Position numbers and translations under genes: made by a program. The notes beneath the pieces are model-generated. The model saw only the letters and a program-made list of their open reading frames with translations. It ran no database searches and had not been told where the DNA came from. From contig NZ_JAQSWB010000014.1 of assembly GCF_029266855.1 (NCBI RefSeq), forward strand, positions 1 through 64,000: DNA of 64,000 nucleotides, given 5' to 3'. Positions within the stretch are counted from its first letter, which is position 1, and every line of letters begins with the position of its first letter. Source of the DNA: Fluviicola sp. (GTDB lineage Bacteria; Bacteroidota; Bacteroidia; Flavobacteriales_D; Crocinitomicaceae). This document shows, in pieces, positions 50,675 to 61,002 of the stretch.

Positions 50675-53600
50675 ATGCCGAAAAACTCGTGTTTACTTTT
50701 CTTCTTTATATTGATCTCGATCAGTCGTGGATATACGCAGTTAGCCAGTTTCCGGAATTTTTCAGTGGAAAACGGTTTGGGACAATCCCAGGTTTATAGT
50801 GTCATCCAGGATCATAAAGGGTATTTGTGGTTTGGAACAAGAGGAGGTGGGTTATCGCGCTTCGATGGTCAGAACTTTGAGTCGTTTACTGACCGGCAGG
50901 GTTTAGTGAACAATTATATTTATTCGTTAAAGGAAGATCGGAAACACGTTTTATGGATCGGGACGAATGATGGGCTTTCATCGTACAATGGAAAGAAAAT
51001 CTTTACGTATAAGCATCCGAAGTACGGGAATCACTTTGCTGTATTCAGTATGACACTTGATTCCGGAGATAAATTATGGCTTGCGACAAATCACGGAGTT
51101 TTTACCGTGAAGGGTGATTCTTTAGTTTCAATGAATCGAATCCTTGGAATTAATGAGGGAACTATCAATGCGATTCTGATAGATTCAAAGGGAATTATTT
51201 GGATGGGAACCGGGAACGGGCTGCTGTCATCTGAACCAAAGGGCAGTAAACACATTTTAATTAACCACGGTAAGAGATTCCGGGTGATGCGAAATGCAAT
51301 TACCTGTTTAAGGGAAGATCAAAACGGGAAAATCTGGATCGGAACTTATGGCGACGGGGCTTATGTTTATAACCGGAAAGATTACTACCGGGTAGACTTG
51401 AATCACGAGTTGTATAAACAGACAGTATTCGATCTATTCTTCGATGAAAGAAATGTGTGTTGGATTGCGACTTTGAATGCGGGTTTGATCCAGTATGATC
51501 AAAAGACAAAAGAATTTACCAGTTACACTGAAAGGAATGGCTTAGGAAATAACCATGTACGTTCCATCATTAAAGACAATTGGGGAGATTTATGGATTGG
51601 AACTTCCGGTGGGGGAGTTTCGCAGTTTGCAGGAAAATTGTTTTCTCATTATTCGGTTTCGGCCGGTTTGGGAGGAAATTTCATTTATTCCATTTACAGG
51701 GACCGAAGCAATAAGTTATGGTTCGGAACATCTCAAAACGGGGTAAGTATATATGAAAACGGGACTTTTAGTCAGTTAAACGTCCAAAACGGATTTGAAG
51801 CGATTAAAGTAAAAGCAATTATTGAGGACAACGATGGATTGATGTACTTCGGAACGGAAGGCCAGGGAATTGGAATGCTTTCAGCAGGAGGATTTTCCTG
51901 GTTGGATGAAACACGGAAGTATTATGTGCGGCAAATGTCGAAAGACAGGCAGGGCAGAATTTGGGTAGCAACTTCCGGTTCCGGTTTGCTCCGGATTTCA
52001 GACCAGGGAAAAGAAGTCGAAACGGTTACTTTGGATGAAGGTTTGCTGCATATGCGCTTGACCTGCGTTTTTGTAGATTCACGGGGGCTGGTCTGGTATG
52101 GAGCAGAATCTGCAGGTTTGGCTTGTTACGATCCCGAAACCGGAAAAACGAAAATTTTAAATAAAGATTCGGGCTTAAGTGCAGATGCTGTTCGAACGAT
52201 CATTGAGGATTCGAAAGGTAGAATTTGGGCAGGTACTGCAGGTGCCGGGATTAATTGCATAGCATATGGTCCCAAACTGAAAGTACTTAAGAAGATCAGT
52301 ATCGAATCCGGAATGCATTCTTCAAATGTGTATTTGATGGTCTTTGATGCCAATCAAAACCTGATAGTTGGTTCCGAATCCGGATTGGATATTCTGGACC
52401 TGAATGAAACGAATCAAATTAAAAGTATTAAACATTACGGTAAAAGTGATGGTTTTTTAGGAGTTGAAACGTGCCAGAACAGTGTTTGGAAAGACCCCGA
52501 TGGAAAAATCTGGTTCGGAACGATCAACGGAGCAAGTTGTTACAATTTATCGAATTTACAAGTGAATAGAACTGCACCGATCTTAAGTATCCTGGATGTG
52601 CAGTTGTTTTATGAATCGCTTTCAAAGACAAAATATAGCGATGTGATCCTGCCGTGGAGCAGTTACAAAACATTGCATTTGCCATCCGATCAGAATCATT
52701 TGAGCTTTTTATTTAAAGGTATTAACCTGAAGAATCCTGAAGGTGTAGAGTATTCCTGGAAGATGAGTGGTTTTGAAAATAAATGGTCACCATGGACGAA
52801 GGAACAGCGAATAGTTTATTCCAATATGTCGCCCGGAAAATATACCTTTCTGCTTCGTTCGCGTAACGAAGACGGATTCATTAATCCGCAACCTGAACGT
52901 TTTTCTTTTACAATAGCGAGCCCGTTTTGGCTTACTCCCTGGTTTATTTTGTTTGAATTAATTGCTGGAGGTTTATTTATTTGGTTCATAATCCGTATTC
53001 AAACTTCTCGCATCCGGCGAAAAGCAAAGCAGGCTCAGAAAGATGCGGAATTTGCCCGAAATTTATTGGAACTGGAACAGAAAGCTTTACGCCTGCAAAT
53101 GAATCCGCATTTCATTTTCAATGCTCTGAATTCGATCCAGGGACTAATAGGTACTGAGAATGAAACGAAGGCGCGCTATTATTTGGCTAAGTTTTCCAGG
53201 TTGATGCGTCAAATATTGGATAATTCACGAAATACGACTATCTCCCTGGAAGAAGAAATAGCTACGCTGGAAAATTATCTCTTGATAGAACAATTTTGCA
53301 ATGGAAACCGTTTCGAATATGAAATCATTGTGGACCTGGAAACAGAATTGAGTTTTATCCAAATTCCTCCGATGCTTATTCAGCCTTTCGTTGAAAATGC
53401 AATCAAGCATGGCTTCAAATTCGATGCAAATGATTCCAGGATTGGAAAGATTACGTGCTGGTTCAGAGAGGAAAATGATGGAATTACGTGTGTTATCCGC
53501 GATAATGGGATCGGGAGGGAAGCTGCAGGCAAAAATCAGCAGGCAAGTAATGAACCGCAACATGTTTCCCGGGGCTTCAACGTGACCAAAGAAAGATTAG

Positions 53601-53707
53601 ATTTGTTAAGCACCAATTCAAACGGACATAAAGTAAGAATTGTAGATTTGTATGACGATGACGGAAATGTTATCGGAACGGAAGTTCAACTCTTTATACC
53701 CTTGTAA
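50675..53707 (+). CDS. Reg_prop/Y_Y_Y sensor histidine kinase of LytS-type (His_kinase domain)
   Basis: A 1010-residue membrane sensor. Signal peptide 1-21; about ten two-component-regulator propeller repeats to residue 640 (DHKGYLWFGTRGGGLSRFD, DNWGDLWIGTSGGGVSQF, DPDGKIWFGTINGASCYN); Y_Y_Y domain about 665-745; one membrane helix (WLTPWFILFELIAGGLFIWF); coiled coil; then a His_kinase dimerisation motif with intact histidine (LRLQMNPHFIFNALNSIQGL) and an HATPase domain (MLIQPFVENAIKHGF, VIRDNGIGREAAG). The periplasmic propellers should bind a ligand, often a cell-wall or glycan product in this class, but the ligand is unknown. Its stop overlaps the start of the LytTR regulator by one base (TAATG), so they form a pair. 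Confidence 0.92.
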   Translation: MPKNSCLLFFFILISISRGYTQLASFRNFSVENGLGQSQVYSVIQDHKGYLWFGTRGGGLSRFDGQNFESFTDRQGLVNNYIYSLKEDRKHVLWIGTNDGLSSYNGKKIFTYKHPKYGNHFAVFSMTLDSGDKLWLATNHGVFTVKGDSLVSMNRILGINEGTINAILIDSKGIIWMGTGNGLLSSEPKGSKHILINHGKRFRVMRNAITCLREDQNGKIWIGTYGDGAYVYNRKDYYRVDLNHELYKQTVFDLFFDERNVCWIATLNAGLIQYDQKTKEFTSYTERNGLGNNHVRSIIKDNWGDLWIGTSGGGVSQFAGKLFSHYSVSAGLGGNFIYSIYRDRSNKLWFGTSQNGVSIYENGTFSQLNVQNGFEAIKVKAIIEDNDGLMYFGTEGQGIGMLSAGGFSWLDETRKYYVRQMSKDRQGRIWVATSGSGLLRISDQGKEVETVTLDEGLLHMRLTCVFVDSRGLVWYGAESAGLACYDPETGKTKILNKDSGLSADAVRTIIEDSKGRIWAGTAGAGINCIAYGPKLKVLKKISIESGMHSSNVYLMVFDANQNLIVGSESGLDILDLNETNQIKSIKHYGKSDGFLGVETCQNSVWKDPDGKIWFGTINGASCYNLSNLQVNRTAPILSILDVQLFYESLSKTKYSDVILPWSSYKTLHLPSDQNHLSFLFKGINLKNPEGVEYSWKMSGFENKWSPWTKEQRIVYSNMSPGKYTFLLRSRNEDGFINPQPERFSFTIASPFWLTPWFILFELIAGGLFIWFIIRIQTSRIRRKAKQAQKDAEFARNLLELEQKALRLQMNPHFIFNALNSIQGLIGTENETKARYYLAKFSRLMRQILDNSRNTTISLEEEIATLENYLLIEQFCNGNRFEYEIIVDLETELSFIQIPPMLIQPFVENAIKHGFKFDANDSRIGKITCWFREENDGITCVIRDNGIGREAAGKNQQASNEPQHVSRGFNVTKERLDLLSTNSNGHKVRIVDLYDDDGNVIGTEVQLFIPL

Positions 53708-54450
53708 TGATTAAAGCAGTAATAATTGACGATATAGAACAGGCGCGAATCACTTTCAAAAAAGATTTGGAGGTTTATGCACCGGACATTGAAGTTGTGG
53801 GGGAAGCTTCCGGAGTTGTTGAAGGCGCGAAATTACTGAAGCACACGAAGATCGATATCTTGTTCCTGGATATCCAGATGCAAGACGGTTCGGGTTTTGA
53901 CCTGCTGGACATTTTACCTGAAATTCCGTTCAAGATCATTTTTATTACGGCCAGTGACGCACATGCCATTAAGGCTTTTCGATATGCAGCAATCGATTAT
54001 TTGTTAAAGCCGGTAGATCCGGATGAATTGATCGAAGCCTTGAAAAAGTTCCGGAATCACAATCACAACGAACAGGATAACTATCGCCTATTGAATGAAT
54101 CACTGAAACAAAGTCATAAGGTTCAGGAACGTTTGGCTCTTCATGCTCAGGATAAAATTCATATTGTTCAGATTGCAGACATTATTCGTTGCGAAAGTAA
54201 TGTGAATTACACGGAGTTTTTCTTTACTAATTCAAAGCGGATTGTAGTTTCAAGAACCTTGAAAGATTTTGAAGATATTTTAGGAGAACTGGGATTTTTC
54301 CGGGTACATCAATCACACCTGGTAAACACTAAAATGATCCAGGAATTTGTGAAGGTTGAAGGAGGACATTTGATCATGTCGGATGGAAAAATGATCCCGG
54401 TATCAACACGAAAACGCGCAGATGTGGTGAAGATGCTGGAGCAGCTATGA
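53707..54450 (+). CDS. LytTR-family response regulator
   Basis: A 247-residue cytoplasmic regulator. Residues 1-120 are a receiver domain with acidic pocket DD at 8-9 and phosphorylation site D55 (ILFLDIQM), plus conserved FITASDAHAIKAF and YLLKPVDPDEL. Residues about 145-245 are a LytTR DNA-binding domain (RIVVSRTLKDFEDILGELGF, FRVHQSHLVN, GKMIPVSTRKRADVV). It is translationally coupled to the propeller kinase upstream. Both neighbours, pbpC and the alpha-2-macroglobulin gene, concern the cell wall and periplasm and are possible targets, an inference from position only. Confidence 0.93.
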   Translation: MIKAVIIDDIEQARITFKKDLEVYAPDIEVVGEASGVVEGAKLLKHTKIDILFLDIQMQDGSGFDLLDILPEIPFKIIFITASDAHAIKAFRYAAIDYLLKPVDPDELIEALKKFRNHNHNEQDNYRLLNESLKQSHKVQERLALHAQDKIHIVQIADIIRCESNVNYTEFFFTNSKRIVVSRTLKDFEDILGELGFFRVHQSHLVNTKMIQEFVKVEGGHLIMSDGKMIPVSTRKRADVVKMLEQL

Positions 54451-54459
54451 GAAGGTCAC

Positions 54460-54567
54460 TTCGACTCCGCTCAGTGCCCTTTTGAATATCAGTTTCAAGA
54501 TTTTTCAGTTAAATTTAATCCTCTTCAGCTTTGTTTTGAGTAAATAAGGTGATTGAGCGGAGTCGAA
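54460..54567. repeat. 14-bp inverted repeat pair between regulator and Mpo1-like gene
   Basis: ttcgactccgctca (54460-54473) and its exact complement tgagcggagtcgaa (54554-54567) are 80 bases apart in the gap between convergent genes. The pair could form one long hairpin or be two head-to-head REP-like units. The arms have no T-run. Confidence 0.75.
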
Positions 54568-54572
54568 ATCCC

Positions 54573-55037
54573 TTATTTTGCATTAAACAATTTATCCAAA
54601 ATCCACGCCGGACCGATCAGAAGGAATTGAATATCTTTTAAAAACGAAGGCTTTTTTCCTTCAATTTTATGTCCATAGAACTGTCCGGCCCAAGCTAGGG
54701 TGAAAATGATTAAAGAACTCCACCATAAAGGACCGATACTTGCTAAATAGTAATTTCCAATAACGCAGACCGCGGAAAAAATCAAGATATAGAATGCCAT
54801 TTTGAGTGATAAGCGCAAATAGAAATATAAAACGGGAATTAAAGCAACAACCGCCCAATTAACATATAGGAAATTATTCGAGTGAACCAAACTGATCAGA
54901 CCACGATTGGGAATACTCATTAACAATCCCACAACTGAAAAGAAAATTGCCGGGACACATATGTAATGTATTTTCTTGTTCGTCGCGTTTTGGTGACTGA
55001 CCGAGTATTCTGCAAACCATTCTTCGAGCGTTTTCAT
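54573..55037 (-). CDS. Mpo1-like (DUF962) membrane protein
   Basis: A 154-residue membrane protein of the Mpo1/YGL010w family, members of which are iron-dependent dioxygenases of 2-hydroxy fatty acids in yeast. The metal-binding pattern H15-x2-N18-x5-H24 (YSVSHQNATNKKIHYICVP) is present, followed by four hydrophobic segments (AIFFSVVGLLMSIP, VNWAVVALIPVLYFYLRLSL, MAFYILIFSAVCVIGNYYL, LWWSSLIIFTLAWAGQFYG) and GHKIEGKKPSF, also typical. The ATG at 55037 matches the family start; an upstream frame to 55079 does not. Substrate in bacteria is not established. Confidence 0.86.
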   Translation of the reverse strand: MKTLEEWFAEYSVSHQNATNKKIHYICVPAIFFSVVGLLMSIPNRGLISLVHSNNFLYVNWAVVALIPVLYFYLRLSLKMAFYILIFSAVCVIGNYYLASIGPLWWSSLIIFTLAWAGQFYGHKIEGKKPSFLKDIQFLLIGPAWILDKLFNAK

Positions 55038-55230
55038 TGTTTTTTTATACAAGTTACGAAATAGTATACTTTTTCGCAATGAGCTTGATTTTTTGCTGTA
55101 GAAAACATCTCGTTGGGTTTGTAAATGAGTTAAGATTCAATTTTAATTTGCCTAAACAATTGTCTTTCAGTCTTGTCCCAATATTGGGACATTGGGATTT
55201 CCCAAAAATACAGGATGAAAATGAAATAAA

Positions 55231-55257
55231 AAGGCCACCCATTTATCGGGCAGCCTT
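55231..55257 (-). terminator. Terminator of the alpha-2-macroglobulin gene
   Basis: On the minus strand aaggctgccc and gggtggcctt form a 10-bp stem with two G-U pairs around a seven-base loop, followed by a T-rich tail. It lies 11 bases beyond the stop at 55268. Confidence 0.8.
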
Positions 55258-55267
55258 CACATAATTA

Positions 55268-58200
55268 TCAGGATGATTTAGGTTGTTTTATAATTTTAGT
55301 CACTTCCACCCAGCGACCTTTTTCCTGTGCATTGACAGAATGGTCGTACATCGCTTCTGAAAATACTGCCGGCAAGTAGAATCTTCCCAAATAAGAAGCA
55401 TTGAGCTGAATCTTGAAAATTTTGGTTTCATTTGGTGCCAATTTGAAATAACTGTAAATGCGGTCATCCCTGTAATCCTGGTAATCGATATTCGGAGTGC
55501 TTCCTTCATCGTACAAACGCGAGTTATGTATTTCCCAGCCACTTGGCATGATCTGGTTCAAAGTCATTTCTCGGTAGAACTGATCTTTTGTCGGATTCTT
55601 CAATTTGACTTCCATAATAAAGTCTGTTCCTTGAGTAATCTTGGACGGATCAATTGAAACGCCGGATAAATTGGTATAATCAATGGTCATTTCCAGGTTG
55701 CTTCGAACTTTTTTCTCTTTGCCGATCTGCGGAACTTTCTTCGTACAGAAAGTCACATATAACTTTTTTGATGAAGTATTCCGGATTGAAAGCCGTTTCA
55801 TTTTTGTACCATCAGCTTCGGTGTAATTTTTTGTCATCAAACATTTGGTCGCTGTCACTTTTTCGGAATTCACTTCAAATTGAAGTGTTCCGTTGTTTTT
55901 GATTTTCCCGCTTGTTAGCGCGAGAATACAATAACCCGCTTCCTGGGTGCTGAGCCACTGGTTCGATTTCAGTACATCCGCAATTTCTTTTTCTAACTGA
56001 TCGGTTGATTTCGAATCGATCATCAATCCTGCTTCCAGGTTCATTGCTTTATCCCGCAAGGTGGATCCGTAGGAATAGGCATACTCGCGGTAAGATGTTG
56101 AAGTGAAACTTAAATTGCGGGTCATTTGTTTTGCCAGGTCTTTTTGCCCCACTAAATAATAAGCAGCCGCCAATCTCCATTTCGCTGTGGTTCCCAACTT
56201 GCTGTTTTCTTTCAAACGGTTCATTGCACCCAATTCAGGTTTCCCGGCCAAAGCCAAAGTGTACAATCGATATGCCTGGATCAATTGATTGGATTCTTCC
56301 GCGTTACTGGAATAACTCATATATGAATCAGGAGTCCAGCTATTTGCTTGGTTTTTCTGGTAATCGATCCAGCGGGATTTAAGATTTACAGGCAAAGTAA
56401 ATCCGTGCTGTTCTGCCTCGATCATAAAGTGTCCGGCATAATTGGATCCCCAGTCACTTGCTTCGCGATTCCCCGGCCAATAGGCAAAGCCGCCTTCATA
56501 TTGCTGGAAACTTTGATATCTGATCAGGGCAGCTTTGATATTGGAAACCATTTTACTTTTTTCCTTTTCATTGAACTGCATAATATCCATGGCAAAAAGC
56601 TGTGGAAATACTGCTGAAGTTGTTTGTTCAATACATCCGTGGGGATAATTGATCAAGTCACTCATGCGTCCACTTAAGTTAATGGAACTGAACTGACTTG
56701 CCTCCAGCGAATAGGAATGCGAACCGCTGATTCCGTCTTGTTCCATGGTAAAACTTGCGGATGAACCCGGTTCCAGTACCTTTGTTTCACTTTCAAGGAC
56801 GAGCGGATTCGGACTGCGAACGTCAACTTCAAACTCTTGAGTTGCTGTTTCGGCCCCTGATTTCGCAAAGATCTTGATTTTCGCGATTCCCAGTTTATTT
56901 GCAACCTTTAGTTCAAAGTTCACGATCTGATCGCCTTCTGCAGCAAATTTGATCCCTTGATTTTTAGCACCGTTCACAAGCAATAGATCATTACAGCTTA
57001 CCTGGACATCGACATTTTTGATGTTGTCTTTCATTGCGAAAACATCAACCGGCAATTGAATTGTTTCACTTGGTCCTATTACGCGAGGTAATGTTCCAAG
57101 CACCATCAGCGGTTTTTTAATGGTAACAGTTTCTTCTGCATTCCCGAAAGCTGTTGCTGCATGAGCGACAACCATCACCCGAACAGATCCGATATATGTT
57201 GGTAGTTCTACCTGGTGTGTTTTAGAGGAACCCGCGGGTAAAACAAACGGTCCTAAGAAATGAACCATCGGCTTAAAGCGATTGGCTTTCGGGCCTGCTC
57301 CGTCATCTGCAGAACCATCGCCACCAATACTCAATAAACGGTTTAAATTTCCTGAGTATGCGCCGATAACTGCATTGTACATATCCCAGGTTTTAATTCC
57401 CAGGGCTTCTTTGGCATAAAATGTATTCCATGGATTCGGTGTGTCGAAGCGTGTGAGATCCAATAAGCCTTCGTCTACGATCGCCAGGGTATAAGTCATT
57501 CCTTTTCCATCTTTTTCTGAAACAGTTACTTTGGCTGTAGATTCGGGTCTCCATTCTTTTGCTGCAGTGATTTCAGGGTGCAAATGCGTTGCAGGATCAT
57601 CGACGATAATCGGGACAATTCCGTACATGCGAATCGGCAAATCGTTGGTTGTAGCACTATGGGGCTGAATCAAACTGACATGAACATAAGCATTTGGCGC
57701 CATATCTTCTGTAGTTTCGAAAGAACAGGTTGTTTCTCCTTTCGTTGTGTTCACCCAAAATTTCTTTATGATCTTCGTCCGGGTTTCTACTGAAATCAAT
57801 GCCTTCCCGGAAGCCGGAGACGGAATGCTAAGTTTTACGGTTTCACCTTTCACATAACTTTTCTTGTCGGTGGAAAAGTTCAGCATGGAAGCATATTCGT
57901 TGTTCTTTTGATTTCCGCGGCTCCAGTAAGGAACATCGATCGAAATGATTTTCCCGGATTGATGAAATCCTTCTTCATCCGTAACAGTCACTAAAAACCG
58001 GCCATAATCTGTTGCTCCTAATCCGAATTTGAACGCACTTTTTCCATCTGAACAATTCACCAACGAATCGTAAACCAACATATTTCCGTTTCTGGCCATG
58101 AAATTGCCCAGATCATCATCACCGCTTTCATACCACCATCTCCATTCCATCCGGTAGATCTTTACACGGATTTTTGATTGTTTTTTCAAAAGCGTTCCTG

Positions 58201-60814
58201 TGGAATTGACCATCACCACATCAAAGGTGTGCTTCTTCCCGGAAATCAGGGAATTGTCAGCTTCCGTATCCGGAGTTCTGAAACCAACATATTGCTTGTA
58301 TGGGGAATACAACTGGGAAAAACGGTCGATGGAAAAGTTTCCGCCTTGCTCAAATACGCGCATGGTATAAATAGCATTCAGCATTCCTGAGGCTTGCGAA
58401 AGCGATGAAACTTCCTGCTTAAAGGAGGCTTTTCCATTGGCATCCAGGTCATCGTCAAACAAAGTGTTTTTGTCAGAATGAATTTTCCGGATAGGGGAAT
58501 CGAACTCGAACTTCGGAAATCCCGGGATAACGGTTTTTGTGGATTGATATTCGACATCCACGGTAGCCCTTAAGTTTTTTGCAGGAGCTCCGTGCAGCCA
58601 ATAAGATTCCAGTTGCAGTAAACTGTCTGAGCTTTTAGGAACAGTAAGCTTAATTTTCAAACGATTCGGTTTTACGGTTTCAACTTTCAAATACTTTATA
58701 AATTCTCGTGAACCAACCATTACACGTGCAGTGTAAATTCCGGTTTTGGCATCGAAACGGGTGGCGGTTCTGAAATCATAATGTCCGTTTACTCCCTGCG
58801 ACCTGGTTATTTTACTGGCTTCATAGCCGGAAGGATCCGTTAAGGTGAAGGTTACAGGATGATTGAGCGGAAGTTTTTTCTCATAATCGCGCAATACAAA
58901 ATTGACATAAATAGAATCTCCAGGTCTCCAAACACCACGCTCCGCATAGATGTATCCTTTCAATCCGTTTTGTACTTCTTCACCTTCCACATCAAATTCC
59001 GAAAGCATATTTGCATGTCCGTCACTTACTTTTAAATAGCCGCGCTGTTTTCCATATTTTGCGATCAGTAAGAATGGTTTTTCAGAAAGTGTTTTGGTGT
59101 ACATTCCTTCCGAGTTGGTTGTCCCGGAAGCAATTATTTGTTTCGTGAAATCGTAGAAGGTAACCGATGCATTGGGAATGGGCTGTGTCGTGATCATGTC
59201 TGTTAAGAAAACATGTGCCTCTTTCTTCGCATCCAGTTTGTAGATCACACCGATATTGGATGCAAGAATGTTTCTTGAAACGGCTTTTCCGTAATAATAA
59301 TCCGAACTGCAGGGTGATTCTGAGCTGTAGCCGCCCCAATCTTCGTAACCATCATCCCAGTCGTCCAAATGCCAGGGACGTTCAGTCCATTCTTCTTTTG
59401 GTTCTTCAGCAGATACAGTTTCTGGATTTTCTGAGTCGGATGGTGCTTCACAATCACAATAGGCATCTTTTTGACCGAATTTTATGGATATACGGTAAAT
59501 TGCCCCTGGTTCCGGCCGGATCCATTTTTCCAAATCCAGGACATGTGAGGCCCAATCGCTTTTATCTTCTTTTTTCACACCTAAGGAAATATTCTTTTCT
59601 GTGATCTTCTTCCCGAATCTGAAAATAGCTTCGGAGTCATTCAATTCATTCACCTGCAGGAAATGATGAACATTCTCTTCATAGATCTTAATGATCCGAA
59701 CGGTAACAGACTTTAATCCGATGGTTTCAAAAGGAAAGATCAATCCTTTGGAATCAGGTAAAATGGAGCCACTTCCGACGATTCGTACTTTGGGTTTGGA
59801 AGCTGTAAACAACAACGTGCGTTCGGTTCCTTTCAGCATCGGATAGTTTTTAATGTTCTTGATACCTGGATTGATTTCCAGCTTGTAACTTCCTTCAATT
59901 CGGTTGGGAATAAATACCGTCACTTCATTGTAATAGATCGAAAAAGTTTCTCCGTTTACACCTTCCAGATCGATCAATCCGTTCAGATCCTGGTTGGTAG
60001 ACAAAGGTTCCGAAAAGGTCAAACGAATACTCTGGTCATCTTCATCACTTACGTTGTAAGAGCTTAAGTCGAAATCGCCGAGTGCCGGAACTTTGATGCT
60101 TGTCGAACCATTTGAAAAAGACGAAATAGGATCTCCGTTCCAGTTGACGGTAAGGGTGTTTTCCTTCGCTGAACGTCGAATACTGTCTACAATGTATACA
60201 TATTCATTATCGCCATAACTTTCTTCGAAATGAACTTTTTGCTTTTCGTTTCCGAGGTTCACCGTGATTAGTTCCTTCAGTTTGGTCGTGTCAAAATGAT
60301 CTGTCATTGAAACAGTTCCCCGCAATGAATACCATTCCAGGTTGTATGAATCGTATTCAACTAAGCTGGGCTCCGTTACTTCAATTTTTTGCGGTTTTGT
60401 TGCAAACTGGAAATTAAATTCTTCATATCCGTCTTCTACTTCCATGATTTCTTCCAAATCCAGGCTTACGGTGTAGATTTGGTTTGAGCTCAAAGGTTTT
60501 TTCGGAACAATTTGGATAGTCCGGAAATCGATCCAATGAATATCCGCATCAATTTCCGGACTGATCTCAACGATCTCGTTCAGGACTTTTTCGTCCAAAC
60601 GGGATTTCATACCGAGTTCGATCAATTTGGTCGAGTCCAATTGATTCCGAAGCTCAATTTCAATGTGATCGGAATTGGAAATAATTCCCGAGGTGTATCC
60701 TGAAACCCATTTTCGGAATTTGGGATCAACGGAAAGGATCTTATTGCTGGAACAGGCGAATATAGTTGCCATAACACTTGCAGCAAAAGATAGAAGAATA
60801 ATGAAGCGAGACAT
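55268..60814 (-). CDS. Alpha-2-macroglobulin family lipoprotein with thioester
   Basis: A 1848-residue periplasmic protease trap. The N-terminus MSRFIILLSFAASVMATIFAC has a lipobox-like end (IFAC, C21), so membrane anchoring is likely. Successive macroglobulin-type domains fill most of the chain, with GYIYAERGVWRPGDSIYVNF and the A2M domain around YTLAIVDEGLLDLTRFDTP. The thioester motif is intact as GCIEQ (C1394-Q1397), the form found in bacterial members, followed by the alpha/alpha-toroid and a C-terminal receptor-like domain. Such proteins trap host or rival proteases in the periplasm together with PBP1C, which repairs the wall. pbpC is on the same strand 4.8 kb downstream, separated by a two-component system and an Mpo1-like gene. 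Confidence 0.92.
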   Translation of the reverse strand: MSRFIILLSFAASVMATIFACSSNKILSVDPKFRKWVSGYTSGIISNSDHIEIELRNQLDSTKLIELGMKSRLDEKVLNEIVEISPEIDADIHWIDFRTIQIVPKKPLSSNQIYTVSLDLEEIMEVEDGYEEFNFQFATKPQKIEVTEPSLVEYDSYNLEWYSLRGTVSMTDHFDTTKLKELITVNLGNEKQKVHFEESYGDNEYVYIVDSIRRSAKENTLTVNWNGDPISSFSNGSTSIKVPALGDFDLSSYNVSDEDDQSIRLTFSEPLSTNQDLNGLIDLEGVNGETFSIYYNEVTVFIPNRIEGSYKLEINPGIKNIKNYPMLKGTERTLLFTASKPKVRIVGSGSILPDSKGLIFPFETIGLKSVTVRIIKIYEENVHHFLQVNELNDSEAIFRFGKKITEKNISLGVKKEDKSDWASHVLDLEKWIRPEPGAIYRISIKFGQKDAYCDCEAPSDSENPETVSAEEPKEEWTERPWHLDDWDDGYEDWGGYSSESPCSSDYYYGKAVSRNILASNIGVIYKLDAKKEAHVFLTDMITTQPIPNASVTFYDFTKQIIASGTTNSEGMYTKTLSEKPFLLIAKYGKQRGYLKVSDGHANMLSEFDVEGEEVQNGLKGYIYAERGVWRPGDSIYVNFVLRDYEKKLPLNHPVTFTLTDPSGYEASKITRSQGVNGHYDFRTATRFDAKTGIYTARVMVGSREFIKYLKVETVKPNRLKIKLTVPKSSDSLLQLESYWLHGAPAKNLRATVDVEYQSTKTVIPGFPKFEFDSPIRKIHSDKNTLFDDDLDANGKASFKQEVSSLSQASGMLNAIYTMRVFEQGGNFSIDRFSQLYSPYKQYVGFRTPDTEADNSLISGKKHTFDVVMVNSTGTLLKKQSKIRVKIYRMEWRWWYESGDDDLGNFMARNGNMLVYDSLVNCSDGKSAFKFGLGATDYGRFLVTVTDEEGFHQSGKIISIDVPYWSRGNQKNNEYASMLNFSTDKKSYVKGETVKLSIPSPASGKALISVETRTKIIKKFWVNTTKGETTCSFETTEDMAPNAYVHVSLIQPHSATTNDLPIRMYGIVPIIVDDPATHLHPEITAAKEWRPESTAKVTVSEKDGKGMTYTLAIVDEGLLDLTRFDTPNPWNTFYAKEALGIKTWDMYNAVIGAYSGNLNRLLSIGGDGSADDGAGPKANRFKPMVHFLGPFVLPAGSSKTHQVELPTYIGSVRVMVVAHAATAFGNAEETVTIKKPLMVLGTLPRVIGPSETIQLPVDVFAMKDNIKNVDVQVSCNDLLLVNGAKNQGIKFAAEGDQIVNFELKVANKLGIAKIKIFAKSGAETATQEFEVDVRSPNPLVLESETKVLEPGSSASFTMEQDGISGSHSYSLEASQFSSINLSGRMSDLINYPHGCIEQTTSAVFPQLFAMDIMQFNEKEKSKMVSNIKAALIRYQSFQQYEGGFAYWPGNREASDWGSNYAGHFMIEAEQHGFTLPVNLKSRWIDYQKNQANSWTPDSYMSYSSNAEESNQLIQAYRLYTLALAGKPELGAMNRLKENSKLGTTAKWRLAAAYYLVGQKDLAKQMTRNLSFTSTSYREYAYSYGSTLRDKAMNLEAGLMIDSKSTDQLEKEIADVLKSNQWLSTQEAGYCILALTSGKIKNNGTLQFEVNSEKVTATKCLMTKNYTEADGTKMKRLSIRNTSSKKLYVTFCTKKVPQIGKEKKVRSNLEMTIDYTNLSGVSIDPSKITQGTDFIMEVKLKNPTKDQFYREMTLNQIMPSGWEIHNSRLYDEGSTPNIDYQDYRDDRIYSYFKLAPNETKIFKIQLNASYLGRFYLPAVFSEAMYDHSVNAQEKGRWVEVTKIIKQPKSS

Positions 60815-61002
60815 AACTGTTGTATTTGTTATGTCAAAGATGAATGCTTATAAAAGAAGAATAGCTGTCATTTTAGGAGTCGGGACTACCTTTTGATTAT
60901 TCGTGGTTGAAAGGAGATTATTTGAATTACTCTCCCGGATTTTTATTTCCCTTCTTCGGCATTGGTTTGTGATTAATAACTAGGGACAATATGACGGAAA
61001 AG

